DNA of 64,000 bases from CAVREM01 sp963728825 (GCA_963728825.1 CAVSLA010000004.1:992001-1056000), one strand, 5' to 3'; positions 42,156 through 52,105 are shown, counted from the first letter of the stretch. Notes: generated from the sequence alone by a model not told the origin. Numbers and translations are program-made.

Positions 42156-43457
42156 GTGATTGCCAGACCGCCTGCGGGATGGGGGCGTCTTGCCTGGCTG
42201 GGACCGGGCTTTCTGTGGATGGTCTCGGCGGCGGGATCAGGCGAGCTTCTCTTCACCCCGCGCGTCGGAGCGCTCCATGGCTACCAGCTGCTCTGGGCGA
42301 TGCTCGTCGCCGTGGCGCTCAAATGGGTCATCAACCGTGAGGTCGGGCGCTACGCCGTGTGCACCGGCCACACGCTCCTCCACGGATTCAACGGGCTGCC
42401 TGGTCCGCGCGGCTGGGCCGTCTGGCTGATTCTCGTTCCCCAACTCTTCGTTGCCGTCACTGCCATCGCCGGGCTCGCGGGCGGTGCGGCCACCGCGCTG
42501 ATTCTCGTGCTTCCCGGACCGCCACTCGTCTGGATGATCGTGTCGGTACTCCTGTCGACGGTGCTCGTGACGTTTGGCCGCTACCATCGAGTCGAGCGAG
42601 TGGCGACCATCATCGGGGTCGGCGTGGCAATTGCCGCTGTGTCGGCCGCGATTGCCGTCGGGCCGGATCCGGCCGCGATGCTGGGCGGACTGCGCCCCAG
42701 GCTCAGTGGCGACGTCGACTACGGCGAGATTCTGCCGTGGCTTGGGTTCATGATGTCGGGCGCCGCCGGGATGATCTGGTACTGGTACTGGATGGTCGCC
42801 AAGGGTTATGGGGCCGCGCGCAGATCACGCGGCGGAAGCTCGTCGGGTGACATCGCGCGGCTCCGCCAGTGGATCGTTCAGATGACGTTCGACAACACGG
42901 TCGCGGTCATCGGGACGGTGTTGATTGCCGTCGCGTTCCTGGTACTCGGCGCGGAACTTCTCAAACCGAGCGGGCTCGTGCCTGAAGAGCAGCGCGTCGC
43001 CGACACCCTCGGCCGACTGCTCGGCGACGTCTGGGGCCCTGCCGGTTACTGGTTCATGGTCGTCGGCGTGTTCGTCGGTTTTTGGGATACGGTGCTGTCT
43101 GACCAGGATGGGCACGGGCGCATGTTCGCTGACGGAGCGAGGCTGCTCATGCCGGGCGTCCGGAAGTACTCAGAGGAAACCGTGCGGCGAGCGTTCGTGA
43201 TTGGTCTCGTGACCGTCTTGCCGATCGCGCTGTACGCCTTCGTCGGTGAACCGGTGCGGCTCCTGAAAGCGGCGGGCGCGATCGAGGCGGCCCACATCCC
43301 GGTCGTCGCGGCCTTGACGCTGTATCTGAATCGTCGGCAGTTGCCAGCGCCGCTTCGGCCGTCCGCGCCAGTGATTGTCGCGACGAGCGCGGCGGCGATC
43401 TTCTTCACGGCGTTTGCCGCTTACTACCTCGTGGGGCTTGTCAGCGTCACTCCGTAG
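42156..43457 (+). CDS. Nramp-family transporter homologue with atypical first helix
   Basis: GTG 42156 is the best start in a frame open much further upstream; about 433 aa, eleven or so membrane helices. The first helix reads GPGFLWMVSAAGSGELLFTP. The canonical Nramp metal-site motif DPGN is absent and AGSGE occupies the place. Later segments (FNGLPGPRGWAV, FDNTVAVIGTVLIAVAFLVLG) fit the fold. Canonical Nramp moves Mn/Fe by that Asp-Asn site, so this one may carry Mg or another substrate, or be non-metal. Starts 25 nt after the peptidase stop. Confidence 0.65.
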   Translation: MIARPPAGWGRLAWLGPGFLWMVSAAGSGELLFTPRVGALHGYQLLWAMLVAVALKWVINREVGRYAVCTGHTLLHGFNGLPGPRGWAVWLILVPQLFVAVTAIAGLAGGAATALILVLPGPPLVWMIVSVLLSTVLVTFGRYHRVERVATIIGVGVAIAAVSAAIAVGPDPAAMLGGLRPRLSGDVDYGEILPWLGFMMSGAAGMIWYWYWMVAKGYGAARRSRGGSSSGDIARLRQWIVQMTFDNTVAVIGTVLIAVAFLVLGAELLKPSGLVPEEQRVADTLGRLLGDVWGPAGYWFMVVGVFVGFWDTVLSDQDGHGRMFADGARLLMPGVRKYSEETVRRAFVIGLVTVLPIALYAFVGEPVRLLKAAGAIEAAHIPVVAALTLYLNRRQLPAPLRPSAPVIVATSAAAIFFTAFAAYYLVGLVSVTP

Positions 43458-43498
43458 AGGTCATCCAGCTTGCCACTGGCTGCTAAACTGTCCCGCAG

Positions 43499-44155
43499 GT
43501 GCTGCTCGGTTTCCTCGCGTTGGCCCTGGTAGACAGCATCAACCCGTCCGCCATCGTCGTCACCCTCCACTTGTTGTCCCGCGAGCGTGCGGCGGCGCAG
43601 GTCGTCGTGTACGTCGCGGCGATCTTCCTGACCTACCTGACGCTGGGCGCGCTGATGATGCTGGGCATCGGCGCTCTGCTGCCGTCATTGAAGGCCACGG
43701 TCGGCGGCAGACTTGGTCTCATCGTGCAGGGCGTCATCGGACTCGCCATGCTGCTCTACGCGATCCGGGCACCAGCGACAGCCAGGTCGGCGCGGCAAGT
43801 CGAGCCGAGTGCGAGCACATATACAGCGTTGGCTCTCCTCGGCGTGACCGTGACGACCATGGAGTTGCCTACCGCGCTGCCGTATTTCGGCGCGACCGCG
43901 CTTCTCACGAATGCCGACTTGCCGATGGCGCGATGGCTGCCGCTGCTGGTCCTCTACAACGCCATCTTCGTCCTTCCGCCCGTGCTGCTGCTCGTCGGCC
44001 ACATCGTGTTCGGGAGACGGCTGGCGGCGCGCTACGCCGACCTCAGAGAACGATTGCAGGCTGGTGCCCGCGAAACACTGCTCTGGATCTTGGGTCTGGT
44101 GGGGGGCGGGCTGCTCTTCACGAGCGTCGTGGAGTACATCGCCCGGTTCGGGTAG
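43499..44155 (+). CDS. GAP/Sap family membrane protein (LysE-like fold)
   Basis: GTG 43499; 218 aa, six membrane helices. N-terminal ALVDSINPSAIVVTLHLL is the signature of the GAP family (mycobacterial Sap, glycopeptidolipid-addressing protein) and of related LysE/CcdA-like exporters. The second repeat has TTMELPTALPYFGATALL. Export of a small molecule or lipid-linked cargo is the family suggestion. TGC-TAAACT lies 9 nt before the start, and no Shine-Dalgarno sequence is seen. Confidence 0.65.
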   Translation: MLLGFLALALVDSINPSAIVVTLHLLSRERAAAQVVVYVAAIFLTYLTLGALMMLGIGALLPSLKATVGGRLGLIVQGVIGLAMLLYAIRAPATARSARQVEPSASTYTALALLGVTVTTMELPTALPYFGATALLTNADLPMARWLPLLVLYNAIFVLPPVLLLVGHIVFGRRLAARYADLRERLQAGARETLLWILGLVGGGLLFTSVVEYIARFG

Positions 44156-44188
44156 GGCGAGTTCGCCCCAGGGTGCTTTCGGCTTCGC

Positions 44189-44261
44189 CGCAGGGTGCTG
44201 GGACTCAATGAGCACGTCGTCAGTCGCCGAGCCCGTTGCGTGATTCGGTAAGCACCCTGCG
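44189..44261. repeat. Hairpin-rich dispersed element, copy 2
   Basis: CGCAGGGTGCT (44189-44199) and AGCACCCTGCG (44251-44261) form a perfect 11-bp inverted repeat. The right arm region (44236-44258) is shared with the element at 29685-29707. It lies between convergent genes. Confidence 0.6.
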
Positions 44262-44278
44262 ACGTCAGTTGTCCGCGG

Positions 44279-45387
44279 TCAGCCCAGGATCGTCGACATC
44301 GTCGCCAGGAGGACGACGGCGGCCGCGAGCTGAATCCATAGTTCGACGCGCTCGCGGATGAACAGCAGGCCGACGATCAGGAATGCGGCGGAGAACGTCA
44401 GAAAGTACCAGTACAGCTCCTCGGCTTCCTCGGTGACGCCGAGTGTCGGGGCGAGGCGTTTGCCCGCGTCGATAATCGAGTTCGCGATGTGCCGGTCGCC
44501 GTCGCGATCGAGCTCGAAGTACTGGCCGCGCGCCGCGCCGGCGATCGTCTGCAGAGCGGTCCGATCGAGCCGCGAACGGAGCGGCGCCTCCGGATCGGGT
44601 ACTTCGTCGCCGCCCGGACCGATGAACTTCGGCATCGAGCCGCCGCCGAGGGTGCCGACGCCGACCGCGTAGATCGGAATGCCGCGCGTCTGTGCCTCGA
44701 GGATCGACTTCTCGACTTCGCCGCTCCACGCCTGCCCGTCGGAGATCATCACGAAGACCTTGGCGTTGAGCGACTTGCCGTGCAGTTCCTCGTCCCGCTC
44801 GAGCAGGCGGATCCCCCAGTGGATGCCGCGCTCCATGTTCGTGTCCCAGGTGCCCTCGTCCTGCAGACGGAACGGCGAGTCTTTCTCGAGGTGATCCAGG
44901 AAGAAGAAGAACGTGTTCGGATCCTTGGTGAGCCGCACCTGCGGCGCCGCGATGCGCGCGAACACCGCCATCGCGATGCGGTCGTTCTGCCAGCTCAACG
45001 AGTCGCCCAGCATCCGCAGGAAACGCACGGATCGCTGCCAGCGATCGCCGCCACGTCCTTGACGCGCATCGACGACGAGGCGTCCTGCAGGATGATGAGG
45101 TCGATGCCTGCCTGCCGGACGACGGTTGCGGGGCCGCGCGGCCTGGCGATTGCGACGATCAACAGCGCCAGCGCGGCGACCAGGCACAGCCAGAAGGGCA
45201 GGTCGCCGAAGAGTGCCAGGCGTTCCCGGATCGGCAGCGTCCGCCGTTCGGTCAGCCGCGCGCGGTCGGCCCGCCTTCGCAGAAAGCGCCACGCCCACAG
45301 GCCGCCGAGCAGCAGCGGGACAACCAGCAGCCAGAGATAGTCCGGCTCGCCGAACGAGATCCGGGCGAAGTCGATGCTTCGCAGCAC
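44279..45387 (-). CDS. VWA-domain membrane protein, BatA/BatB-like (frameshifted near 45048)
   Basis: ATG 45387 (MLRSIDFARISFGEPDYLWL) with two N-terminal membrane helices. It then enters a von Willebrand A domain whose MIDAS begins DASSSM. A one-base deletion at GACGTGGCGGCG (about 45048) shifts the frame; with the base restored the protein reads DVAGDRWQRSVRFLRML and continues through VFVMISDGQAWSGEV and IYAVGVGTLGGGSMP to a C-terminal membrane helix (VELWIQLAAAVVLLATM). Last gene of the MoxR operon. Bat proteins are linked to stress tolerance and aerobic survival in other phyla; the role here is inference. Confidence 0.75.
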
Positions 45388-45396
45388 GGATTGGTC

Positions 45397-46140
45397 CTAT
45401 CCCCGCCGCTGCGGCGTGGGCCCGCGCCCGGGGTCGCTTTCTTCGCGTTCTTCGTAGGGCATCGGCGCAATCGTGCGGAACTGATCGCCCGGGATTTCGG
45501 GCGGCGGTCCACCGGGGCGGCCGTGAATCGTGGTCCCGGCCGGCAGGTCGATGCTCGGCTCCTCGTAGGACGGCGCGGCCCGCGGCTTTGCGCCCGGCCG
45601 GCCGCGCGCGATCGTGTCGCGGACGCGGACCGCGTACTCGTAGTTGTAGGCGGCATCGGCGTTCGAGGCATCGGCCCTGAGTACCTCGCCGTAGGCCTGG
45701 ATGACCGTGTCGAGCCGCTCGACGGCGCGTGCCCGATCGGCAGTCTGTCGGCTGGCGGCCCGGAAGGCGGTATTGGTCGCCACGAACATCACCTCGGGAT
45801 CGGCGGCGCTGGCATCGTCCGACAGATTGCCGCCGCGGGCGCCCGGGACGGGCACTGCGGGAGCGATCGGGGCGGCCCCATTTTCGTCGCCGCGGATCCG
45901 CCAATAGCCCGAATGGGCCCGATGATGGCGGATCTCTTCGTCGAGCGAGAGCAGCGGCGCCGCGAGGCGGTTCAGCGGCGACGCCTCTTCACCAATGCCA
46001 TCATCCAGGTCGAAGTGCAGTGTCGCCAGGCGCACGTGGGCGTCGGCCACACGCCGGGCAAGCGCCGCTTCCCGCCAACAGAGCGCGGCCCCGGCGAACA
46101 AGATGGCGGCAACAAGCAGACGGGGAACCAGACTTCTCAT
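45397..46140 (-). CDS. Periplasmic TPR-like protein of the MoxR operon (BatC-like)
   Basis: 247 aa with a signal anchor (about 4-24). A helical region reads DTVIQAYGEVLRADASNADA then AYNYEYAVRVRD, like a TPR repeat (about 145-195). The C-terminal tail is Pro/Arg-rich and probably disordered. It sits between two VWA genes, exactly where BatC lies in Bat operons; a protein-interaction role is likely. Confidence 0.6.
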   Translation of the reverse strand: MRSLVPRLLVAAILFAGAALCWREAALARRVADAHVRLATLHFDLDDGIGEEASPLNRLAAPLLSLDEEIRHHRAHSGYWRIRGDENGAAPIAPAVPVPGARGGNLSDDASAADPEVMFVATNTAFRAASRQTADRARAVERLDTVIQAYGEVLRADASNADAAYNYEYAVRVRDTIARGRPGAKPRAAPSYEEPSIDLPAGTTIHGRPGGPPPEIPGDQFRTIAPMPYEEREESDPGRGPTPQRRG

Positions 46141-46148
46141 AGGAACCT

Positions 46149-47252
46149 TTATGCCAATTTCTCGAAATAGGGGAGCGACAGCTTCAGCAGCGCGGCCGCC
46201 GACCAGAAGATCCCGGCGCCGAGCGCGAACAGCGCGAAGCGCGGCTGCTGACTGCTGTACTGCTTGAACTGAATCGTCCCGGTGGATGCCCGGTCGATGT
46301 CCTCGATCGCCTTGATCAATGTGTCTTCACTGCTCGCCGCATAGAACTTGCCGCCGGTCTTCTCGATCGCCGGAATCCAGCGTTCGTCGGGGATGATCTG
46401 CCCCTCGACCTTGTCGTAATTCGTCCGGACGAAATAGATCGGGATCTTCGCGTCGATCGCCAGCTTCACGACGTCGTCCAGGGAGCGGTTGCCGATCTGA
46501 TAGTTGCTGTCTTCGCCGTCGCTGAACAGCACCATGATGTTGCCCGAGGCCTCGAGGAAATTGAACGCCTTGTAGAGCGCGACGGTTTCGGTGACGGCGG
46601 TCATGATGACCGTGCCCTGATCGGGGAACTGGTTGAATTCGAGCGGATCGCCGATGAGCGAGATGCTCAGCAGCACGTTGTCGTAGTCGCTCGTGAACGG
46701 CATGATGACGTAGGCCTGGTTGCCGAATTCGACGAGCCCGATCAGGTCGCGGTACTTGCCCTTCATGCGCAGACGGACGAACCGTTCCGCGGCGGCGACC
46801 GTGGTGAAAAAGGTCGCGTCGGTCGCGGCGCGCTTGTTCAACGAGGCGGCGGTGAACGGCGTCCGCATGCTGATCGACGCATCGATCATGATGCCGATGC
46901 GGCGGCCGGGAAACGACATCTCGCGGCTGACCAGCGCGGTGAAGGGATCGGCCAGCGCGAAGAAGAAGAACGGCAGTCCGAGCAGAAACAGAACGAGCGG
47001 CGCGTGGACCATGGCCGCGCCGCGCGAACGCGCCATCGTCCCGAGCACCGCCGGCAGCACCAGCCCCTGGCGCGGCGCCCCGCTGCGCAGCATCGCCCGG
47101 ATGATGAGCAGCACGATGGCGAGCCCGACCAGTCCAACCAAAGCGAGGCGGGCCTCGGTCCGATGCCAGAATTGCAGATCGCCGATTCGCAACTCCTGCC
47201 AGTCGTTGAGATTCTGCCGCAGGAGTGCGAAGAGCCGTGCGAAGGTGCTCAC
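46149..47252 (-). CDS. VWA-domain membrane protein (BatA/BatB-like)
   Basis: GTG 47252 overlaps the stop of the previous gene (GTGA), giving about 367 aa. Membrane helices at about 38-55 and 85-105 are followed by a VWA domain with MIDAS Asp-x-Ser-x-Ser in MIDASISMRTP, the Thr-region TAVTETVALY and the late Asp in LFSDGEDSNY. The C-terminal membrane helix is FALFALGAGIFWSAAALL. The domain should face the periplasm. Its MIDAS is intact, as also in the paralogue at 44279-45387. Confidence 0.8.
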   Translation of the reverse strand: MSTFARLFALLRQNLNDWQELRIGDLQFWHRTEARLALVGLVGLAIVLLIIRAMLRSGAPRQGLVLPAVLGTMARSRGAAMVHAPLVLFLLGLPFFFFALADPFTALVSREMSFPGRRIGIMIDASISMRTPFTAASLNKRAATDATFFTTVAAAERFVRLRMKGKYRDLIGLVEFGNQAYVIMPFTSDYDNVLLSISLIGDPLEFNQFPDQGTVIMTAVTETVALYKAFNFLEASGNIMVLFSDGEDSNYQIGNRSLDDVVKLAIDAKIPIYFVRTNYDKVEGQIIPDERWIPAIEKTGGKFYAASSEDTLIKAIEDIDRASTGTIQFKQYSSQQPRFALFALGAGIFWSAAALLKLSLPYFEKLA

Positions 47253-48454
47253 GCGCGATGTTCCACGCCGACCGATTCCGAGGCCGCCCGCCATTTTGGC
47301 AACCGCGACCAGAGGAGTTGGGTTTTCAGTTGACGGCTGACCGATGCGGCAGTGGCCAGGGCACCGTCGAGCGCCGAACGATCGCGCTCTTTCGAAGGCC
47401 CGTATTGAGCCGCCGTGAACGTGGCCATCGCGTCGGCCAGGTTTTCAAGCTGCAGGCGGCGCGACGCCTTCGCGTTATCCGGGAGCTGAGCGAGCGCTCG
47501 CCGGACGTCCTGCGCGGTGAGCGCACTCGACAGCACCACGGCGCGCCGGCGTCCGGGCATGACGACGGCCAGCGGATCGGCGCTCCGTGAAACGAGCCGG
47601 CCGTTAGCGGTTTCGGCATCTGGTGCGGCCTTGGCCTGACTCACCGACCTGGCGAGGAGCGTCGCCGCGGCGACTCTGGTGGCCGACAGCGCACGGCCAA
47701 TCAGCGTTTCGTTCCATCCCTGCCCCTCGGCTTCGCGAGCCACGGCCGCCAGCTCGCGGTCGGCGATGCGGGCAATCCGCCACGGTGCGAGCACCCGTTC
47801 GTCCGTCGTCTTACGCTTCCGGGCGCCTCGCGCCAGGGTCACGAGCGAGACGATGGTCATCAGCGATCCCAGCGCGACGAGCGTAATCGCCGCGATCTCG
47901 AACACGCCGGCACGGGCACCCAGCGACTCGACGCGTCCAAAGCTGGCGCCCGACGCGTCGCGAATGTCGGTCGCGTCTGACGGCACCAGCGACAGCACGC
48001 GCACGGTGTGGGGCGGCAGCAGGTAGCTCAAATCACGCCCCTGCATGGCGGCGTTTCCGGGAAGCCGGCTGTTGACGCGATAGTGGACGATGAGGTTCGG
48101 CAGCGGCACGTCCCGGCCGATCACGTCCGGGTTGATGACCCGCGCCTGATACTGGTACTGGAAGAATCGCCGCTGTCCGCTCCGGAGATCCGGCGGGTGC
48201 GCTCCGCCGACGACTTCGAAAGGATTCAGCTGGATGGCCGAGTCGGTCAGCTGCGACTCATCCGGTATGACCTGGACGCCGTCGGCCTCGAGCACCGCGC
48301 AGGTCAGGCCCAGCGTGAAGGTTTCGCCGACCCGGACCGCGGGGCTGCTCGTGCGCCACCAGCAGCGGATCGGATCCACTTCGACCATCTGCGCCGCCGC
48401 CGGGCCGTCCTGCAGCATGGTCGCGAACAGCAACGAGGTAAGTATTGAAGGCAT
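47249..48454 (-). CDS. BatD-like membrane protein of the MoxR operon
   Basis: 401 aa. Signal peptide (about 1-21), then a periplasmic beta domain with VRVGETFTLGLTCAV and RFFQYQYQARVINPDVIGRD, as in BatD-type oxygen-tolerance proteins. A single membrane helix (about 185-207) is followed by a cytoplasmic helical tail (about 215-400) that has no motif I know. Coupled at both ends: TGATG with the DUF58 gene and GTGA with the VWA gene. Confidence 0.65.
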   Translation of the reverse strand: MPSILTSLLFATMLQDGPAAAQMVEVDPIRCWWRTSSPAVRVGETFTLGLTCAVLEADGVQVIPDESQLTDSAIQLNPFEVVGGAHPPDLRSGQRRFFQYQYQARVINPDVIGRDVPLPNLIVHYRVNSRLPGNAAMQGRDLSYLLPPHTVRVLSLVPSDATDIRDASGASFGRVESLGARAGVFEIAAITLVALGSLMTIVSLVTLARGARKRKTTDERVLAPWRIARIADRELAAVAREAEGQGWNETLIGRALSATRVAAATLLARSVSQAKAAPDAETANGRLVSRSADPLAVVMPGRRRAVVLSSALTAQDVRRALAQLPDNAKASRRLQLENLADAMATFTAAQYGPSKERDRSALDGALATAASVSRQLKTQLLWSRLPKWRAASESVGVEHRA

Positions 48455-49389
48455 CAGTTGTAGGTTTTCCTCAACCTGCGCTCGGCGACGAACTCACTCA
48501 GCGCGATATCCGCCGTCGTCTGATCGAGTCCAATCCGCACGACGTCGAGATCCAGATCCTTGGCCGCGCGCTGCACGGCATCCTGATGATCGCGCACCTT
48601 ATCGGCGAGCTCGGCCAGCGCGGCCCTCGACACCGTCTGCACGCGACCGGTTTCGACGTCGAGCGTCTGAATCCAGCCCGATGAGACCGACGGCATCAGG
48701 AAGGCAAACGAGCTGTCGATGAGGACGATGAACACGTCATGGGTGGCATTGAGGAGCGCCAGCTCGCGCAGCGGCTGCTCCGGATCGTCGAACAGGAAGT
48801 CGGAGATGACCGGCAGCATCGACCGGCTGCGCAGATAGCCGGCGATGGCGCCGGACAGGTCGCCGGCCCGGCGGACCGGCTGCAACAGGTCCGGCTGCTG
48901 ATACGCATCGAGGCAATGCACGACGTGGCTTTTGCCGGTCCGCGGCCGGACGCTGCCGAGATGCTCGAAGCCCTGATCGAAGGTGATGAGCCCGAACGGA
49001 TCCTGAAAGAAGACCGCCGACAGACCGACCGTGGCGACCGCCCGAGCGACCGCTGCGGCGATCGGCACGCCATCGACACCACATCGCATCGACAGCGACG
49101 TGTCCGCGACGGCGACAACGGTGGCATTGCTCGGCTGTTCGAACTCCCGAATGATGAGCGGCGAGAAATTCGTGAGGCTCGACTGCCCCCAGTCGATCGA
49201 CGAAAACTTGTCGCCGGCCTGCCAGTCGCGCAGACCGATGAAATCGAATCCCGAGCCCTGCTGGCGGCTCCGATGATCGCCGAGCGTGACCTCGCGCATC
49301 CGCTTGATGATGATCAACTCGATCTCGGTGATGTCCGACAGGTTGACCAGCGGCTCGGCGTCCAGTTGATCGACGGAACGGCTCCTCAT
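48454..49389 (-). CDS. DUF58 domain protein
   Basis: ATG 49389 chosen because it is the first start after the MoxR stop that yields family-like sequence; 311 aa. DUF58 hallmarks are visible: GDHRSRQQGSGFDFIGLRDW then QAGDKFSSIDWGQSS (the R-x-Y-x-x-GD-x-x-R-x-I-x-W motif in variant form), and a VWA-like fold with AVADTSLSM. No membrane helix was noted. DUF58 genes accompany MoxR ATPases. Confidence 0.8.
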   Translation of the reverse strand: MRSRSVDQLDAEPLVNLSDITEIELIIIKRMREVTLGDHRSRQQGSGFDFIGLRDWQAGDKFSSIDWGQSSLTNFSPLIIREFEQPSNATVVAVADTSLSMRCGVDGVPIAAAVARAVATVGLSAVFFQDPFGLITFDQGFEHLGSVRPRTGKSHVVHCLDAYQQPDLLQPVRRAGDLSGAIAGYLRSRSMLPVISDFLFDDPEQPLRELALLNATHDVFIVLIDSSFAFLMPSVSSGWIQTLDVETGRVQTVSRAALAELADKVRDHQDAVQRAAKDLDLDVVRIGLDQTTADIALSEFVAERRLRKTYN

Positions 49390-49396
49390 AACGCCC

Positions 49397-50437
49397 TCAG
49401 GGGATCGGCACCCGCTCGATGACGTCCTGGATGACCGCTTCCGTGGTGAGCCCGTGGCTGGCGGCGTGCGGTCCGAGCCAGATCCGATGGCCGAGGATGT
49501 AGGGTGCAAGCTCCTGGACGTCTTCCGGATAGACCTCCGTCCGCTCGTGCCTGAGCAGCGTCCAGACCTTCGCCAGCCGCCCCCAGCAGATGATCGCCCG
49601 CGGCGACGCGCCGAGGTCGACGCCCCGTTCGACGAGCGGTGACAGCGAACGAATCATCCAGTCGGTATCCGGGTTATAGGGGCGGGTGGCGGCGACCAGC
49701 TGCTGAATGTACTTTCCCAGGCGCTCGTCGAGATAGACCTTTTCGTTGATGACCGCCCGCAGCTGGATAATTCGTTCCTTCGACATCAGCGGGTTGAGGC
49801 GCACGCGCTTGAAGTCGAAATTCACGAGCTTCTGTTCTTCCTCGGGCGGCAGGTAGCCGATGTTGACCATGATCGCGAAGCGATCGGTCGCGGCTTCCGA
49901 GAGCGGGAAGGTGCCCTGGCCGAGCTCGATCGGGTTCATCGTGGCGATGGCGAAGCTGAAGGCCGGCAGCTCGTAGGTGACCTTGCCGACGGTCACCGTC
50001 CGATCCTGAAGACCCTCGAGAAACGCGCTCTGTGACTTCAGCGGGATTCGATTGATCTCATCCAGGAGGATGACCTCGGCTGACGCCAACGGGCCGAATT
50101 CCGTGACGAGCGCCCCGGTCGAGGGGTTGATCATCTGAAAGCCAACCACCTCGGTCGGCTGGAGATCGGCGCGGCCCTGCAGCCGCGCGAATTTGGCGTT
50201 ACTGATCGCGGCAAGGATGACGCCGAAAAACGTTTTCCCGACACCGGGGACGCCGCGCAGCAGCAGGTTGCCCGCGTTGACCTGCCGTTGTTCGCTCTTG
50301 TCGTAGGTCGTCGGAATTTCCGACATGAGCACCACGTTGGCGAGCGCCTTCGCCGTGTCGTATCCGACCAACGCCTTGCCGCCCTCGGCAATGATGGCTT
50401 TATGAAAGTCGACTGCTTCAGCGAGATCCGCATGCAT
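49397..50437 (-). CDS. moxR: MoxR-family AAA+ ATPase
   Basis: 346 aa. Walker A is GVPGVGKT (about residues 63-70), Walker B VILLDEINR, sensor 1 in FAIATMNPIE, and the arginine finger region AATDRFAIMVNIGY. The lid domain is helical (SPLVERGVDLGASPRAII). Proposed chaperone that acts on the VWA/MIDAS proteins encoded downstream in this operon. First gene of the six-gene minus-strand cluster; divergent from the acyl-CoA ligase gene across 42 bp. Confidence 0.9.
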   Translation of the reverse strand: MHADLAEAVDFHKAIIAEGGKALVGYDTAKALANVVLMSEIPTTYDKSEQRQVNAGNLLLRGVPGVGKTFFGVILAAISNAKFARLQGRADLQPTEVVGFQMINPSTGALVTEFGPLASAEVILLDEINRIPLKSQSAFLEGLQDRTVTVGKVTYELPAFSFAIATMNPIELGQGTFPLSEAATDRFAIMVNIGYLPPEEEQKLVNFDFKRVRLNPLMSKERIIQLRAVINEKVYLDERLGKYIQQLVAATRPYNPDTDWMIRSLSPLVERGVDLGASPRAIICWGRLAKVWTLLRHERTEVYPEDVQELAPYILGHRIWLGPHAASHGLTTEAVIQDVIERVPIP

Positions 50438-50479
50438 GAGCCGGTAAATCCTACTTCAAAAAGGGCTAACATGTGCCGC

Positions 50480-52102
50480 ATGCGCGGCTTGATGATGGAC
50501 TTCCCGCTCACGATTCCGACGATCCTGCGGCGATGTGAATCGTTTTTTGGACACAAACCGGTGGTCACCAGGCTGCCCGACCGCGCGATCGTCCGGCGGC
50601 CCTACCGTGAGATCATCGACCGGGCCAGGCGCCTGGCCGTCGCGCTGGTCGAGCTCGGGGTCAAGCCAGGCGACCGCGTCGCAACGCTCGGCTGGAACAC
50701 CCAGCATCATCTCGAGGCGTATCTCGCCATCCCGTCGATTGGCGCCGTGCTGCACACTTTGAACCTGCGGCTGCACTGCGACGACATCAGCTACATCGTC
50801 AACGACGCCGACGATCAGATTCTGCTGCTCGACGGCAGCACGCTGCCGATCTACGAACAGATCAAGTCGCGCGTCAAGGTGCGCAAGGTCGTCGTCCTTT
50901 CGCCGGCGCCCGGCGACCATGGCCCGGATCGCCTCGACTACGAAACGCTGATCGCCGCGGCCGATCCGGCGCGCTACGTCGAGCCGCGGCTCGAGGAGAA
51001 CGACGCGGCGGCGATGTGTTACACGTCGGGGACGACCGGACGGCCGAAAGGCGTGTTGTACTCCCATCGCGCGCTGATGCTGCACTCGCTGGCGCAGGCG
51101 GCCCGCGACTGCCTCGGCGTCAGCGAGCAGGACGTCGTGCTGCCGGTCGTGCCGATGTTTCACGTCAACGCGTGGGGCTTGCCGTTCACCTGCACGATGG
51201 TCGGTGCCACGCAGGTCTTTCCGGGTCCGTTCCTCGATCCCGACAGCCTGCTCGAGCTGCTCGTCGCCGAGCGCGTGACGGTGACGGCCGGCGTGCCGAC
51301 GGTGTGGATGGGCGTCCTGCAGGTTCTCGACAAGAACCCCGGCAAATACGATCTCAGTCGCATCCGGGCCATCGTCTGCGGCGGCAGCGCCGCTTCGCCC
51401 GCGTTGATCCGCGGCCTGCAGGAGCGGCATGGCCTGACGCTGCTGCACGCGTGGGGCATGACCGAGATGACTCCGCTCGGTACCGTGTGCACCCTTCCGT
51501 CGTACCTCGAAGAGGCGCCGTTCGATGAGCAGCTGCGGTATCGCGCCTGTCAGGGTGTCCCCCAGACACTGGTCGAGATCCGCGCGCGGACCGACCAGGG
51601 GTTTGCGCCGTGGGATGGGAAGACGATGGGGGAGCTCGAGGTCCGTGGTCCATGGGTTGCGGCGAGCTATTACAACTCGGATGGTCCCGACGATCGCTTT
51701 ACGAAGGACGGCTGGTTCCGGACCGGCGACATCGTGACGATCGGCGAGCGTGGGTGCATCGAGCTGACTGATCGAGCCAAGGATCTGGTGAAGTCCGGCG
51801 GCGAGTGGATCAGCACTGTCGCTCTGGAAACCGCGCTCATGGGGCATCCGGCCGTTGCCGAAGCCGCCGTCATCGCCGTGCCGCATCCCAAATGGGATGA
51901 ACGACCGCTGGCGGTGGTGGTGCTCAAACCCGGCCAGTCGGCATCGGCCGAAGACCTGAAGGCGTTCCTGGCGCCGAACTTCGCGAAGTGGTGGCTGCCG
52001 GACGCCATCGAGTTCGCGTCGGAGATTCCCCGAACTTCCGTCGGAAAGTTCAAGAAAACCACGCTGCGCGAGCGGTATCGCGAGCACTACCAAACGGTCT
52101 GA
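50480..52102 (+). CDS. AMP-dependent fatty-acyl-CoA ligase
   Basis: ATG 50480; 540 aa, normal for the family. The P-loop motif A3 is CYTSGTTGRPKGVLYSH. The adenine-binding LLHAWGMTEMTPLGT, the Asp of GWFRTGDIVTI and the final-domain hinge DRAKDLVKSGGEWI follow. The catalytic Lys is in RTSVGKFKK near the end. All catalytic elements are present. The AWGMTEMTP style fits medium/long-chain acyl-CoA synthetases. Start probably leaderless: TAACAT ends 7 nt before the ATG. Confidence 0.88.
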   Translation: MRGLMMDFPLTIPTILRRCESFFGHKPVVTRLPDRAIVRRPYREIIDRARRLAVALVELGVKPGDRVATLGWNTQHHLEAYLAIPSIGAVLHTLNLRLHCDDISYIVNDADDQILLLDGSTLPIYEQIKSRVKVRKVVVLSPAPGDHGPDRLDYETLIAAADPARYVEPRLEENDAAAMCYTSGTTGRPKGVLYSHRALMLHSLAQAARDCLGVSEQDVVLPVVPMFHVNAWGLPFTCTMVGATQVFPGPFLDPDSLLELLVAERVTVTAGVPTVWMGVLQVLDKNPGKYDLSRIRAIVCGGSAASPALIRGLQERHGLTLLHAWGMTEMTPLGTVCTLPSYLEEAPFDEQLRYRACQGVPQTLVEIRARTDQGFAPWDGKTMGELEVRGPWVAASYYNSDGPDDRFTKDGWFRTGDIVTIGERGCIELTDRAKDLVKSGGEWISTVALETALMGHPAVAEAAVIAVPHPKWDERPLAVVVLKPGQSASAEDLKAFLAPNFAKWWLPDAIEFASEIPRTSVGKFKKTTLRERYREHYQTV

Positions 52103-52105
52103 CAT

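Noticed and set aside
44279..45904. 541-codon reading of the VWA gene
   Set aside because: The N-terminal 280 codons are an out-of-frame reading of the TPR-like gene and of the true VWA start. The real gene begins at 45387 and has one deletion near 45048.
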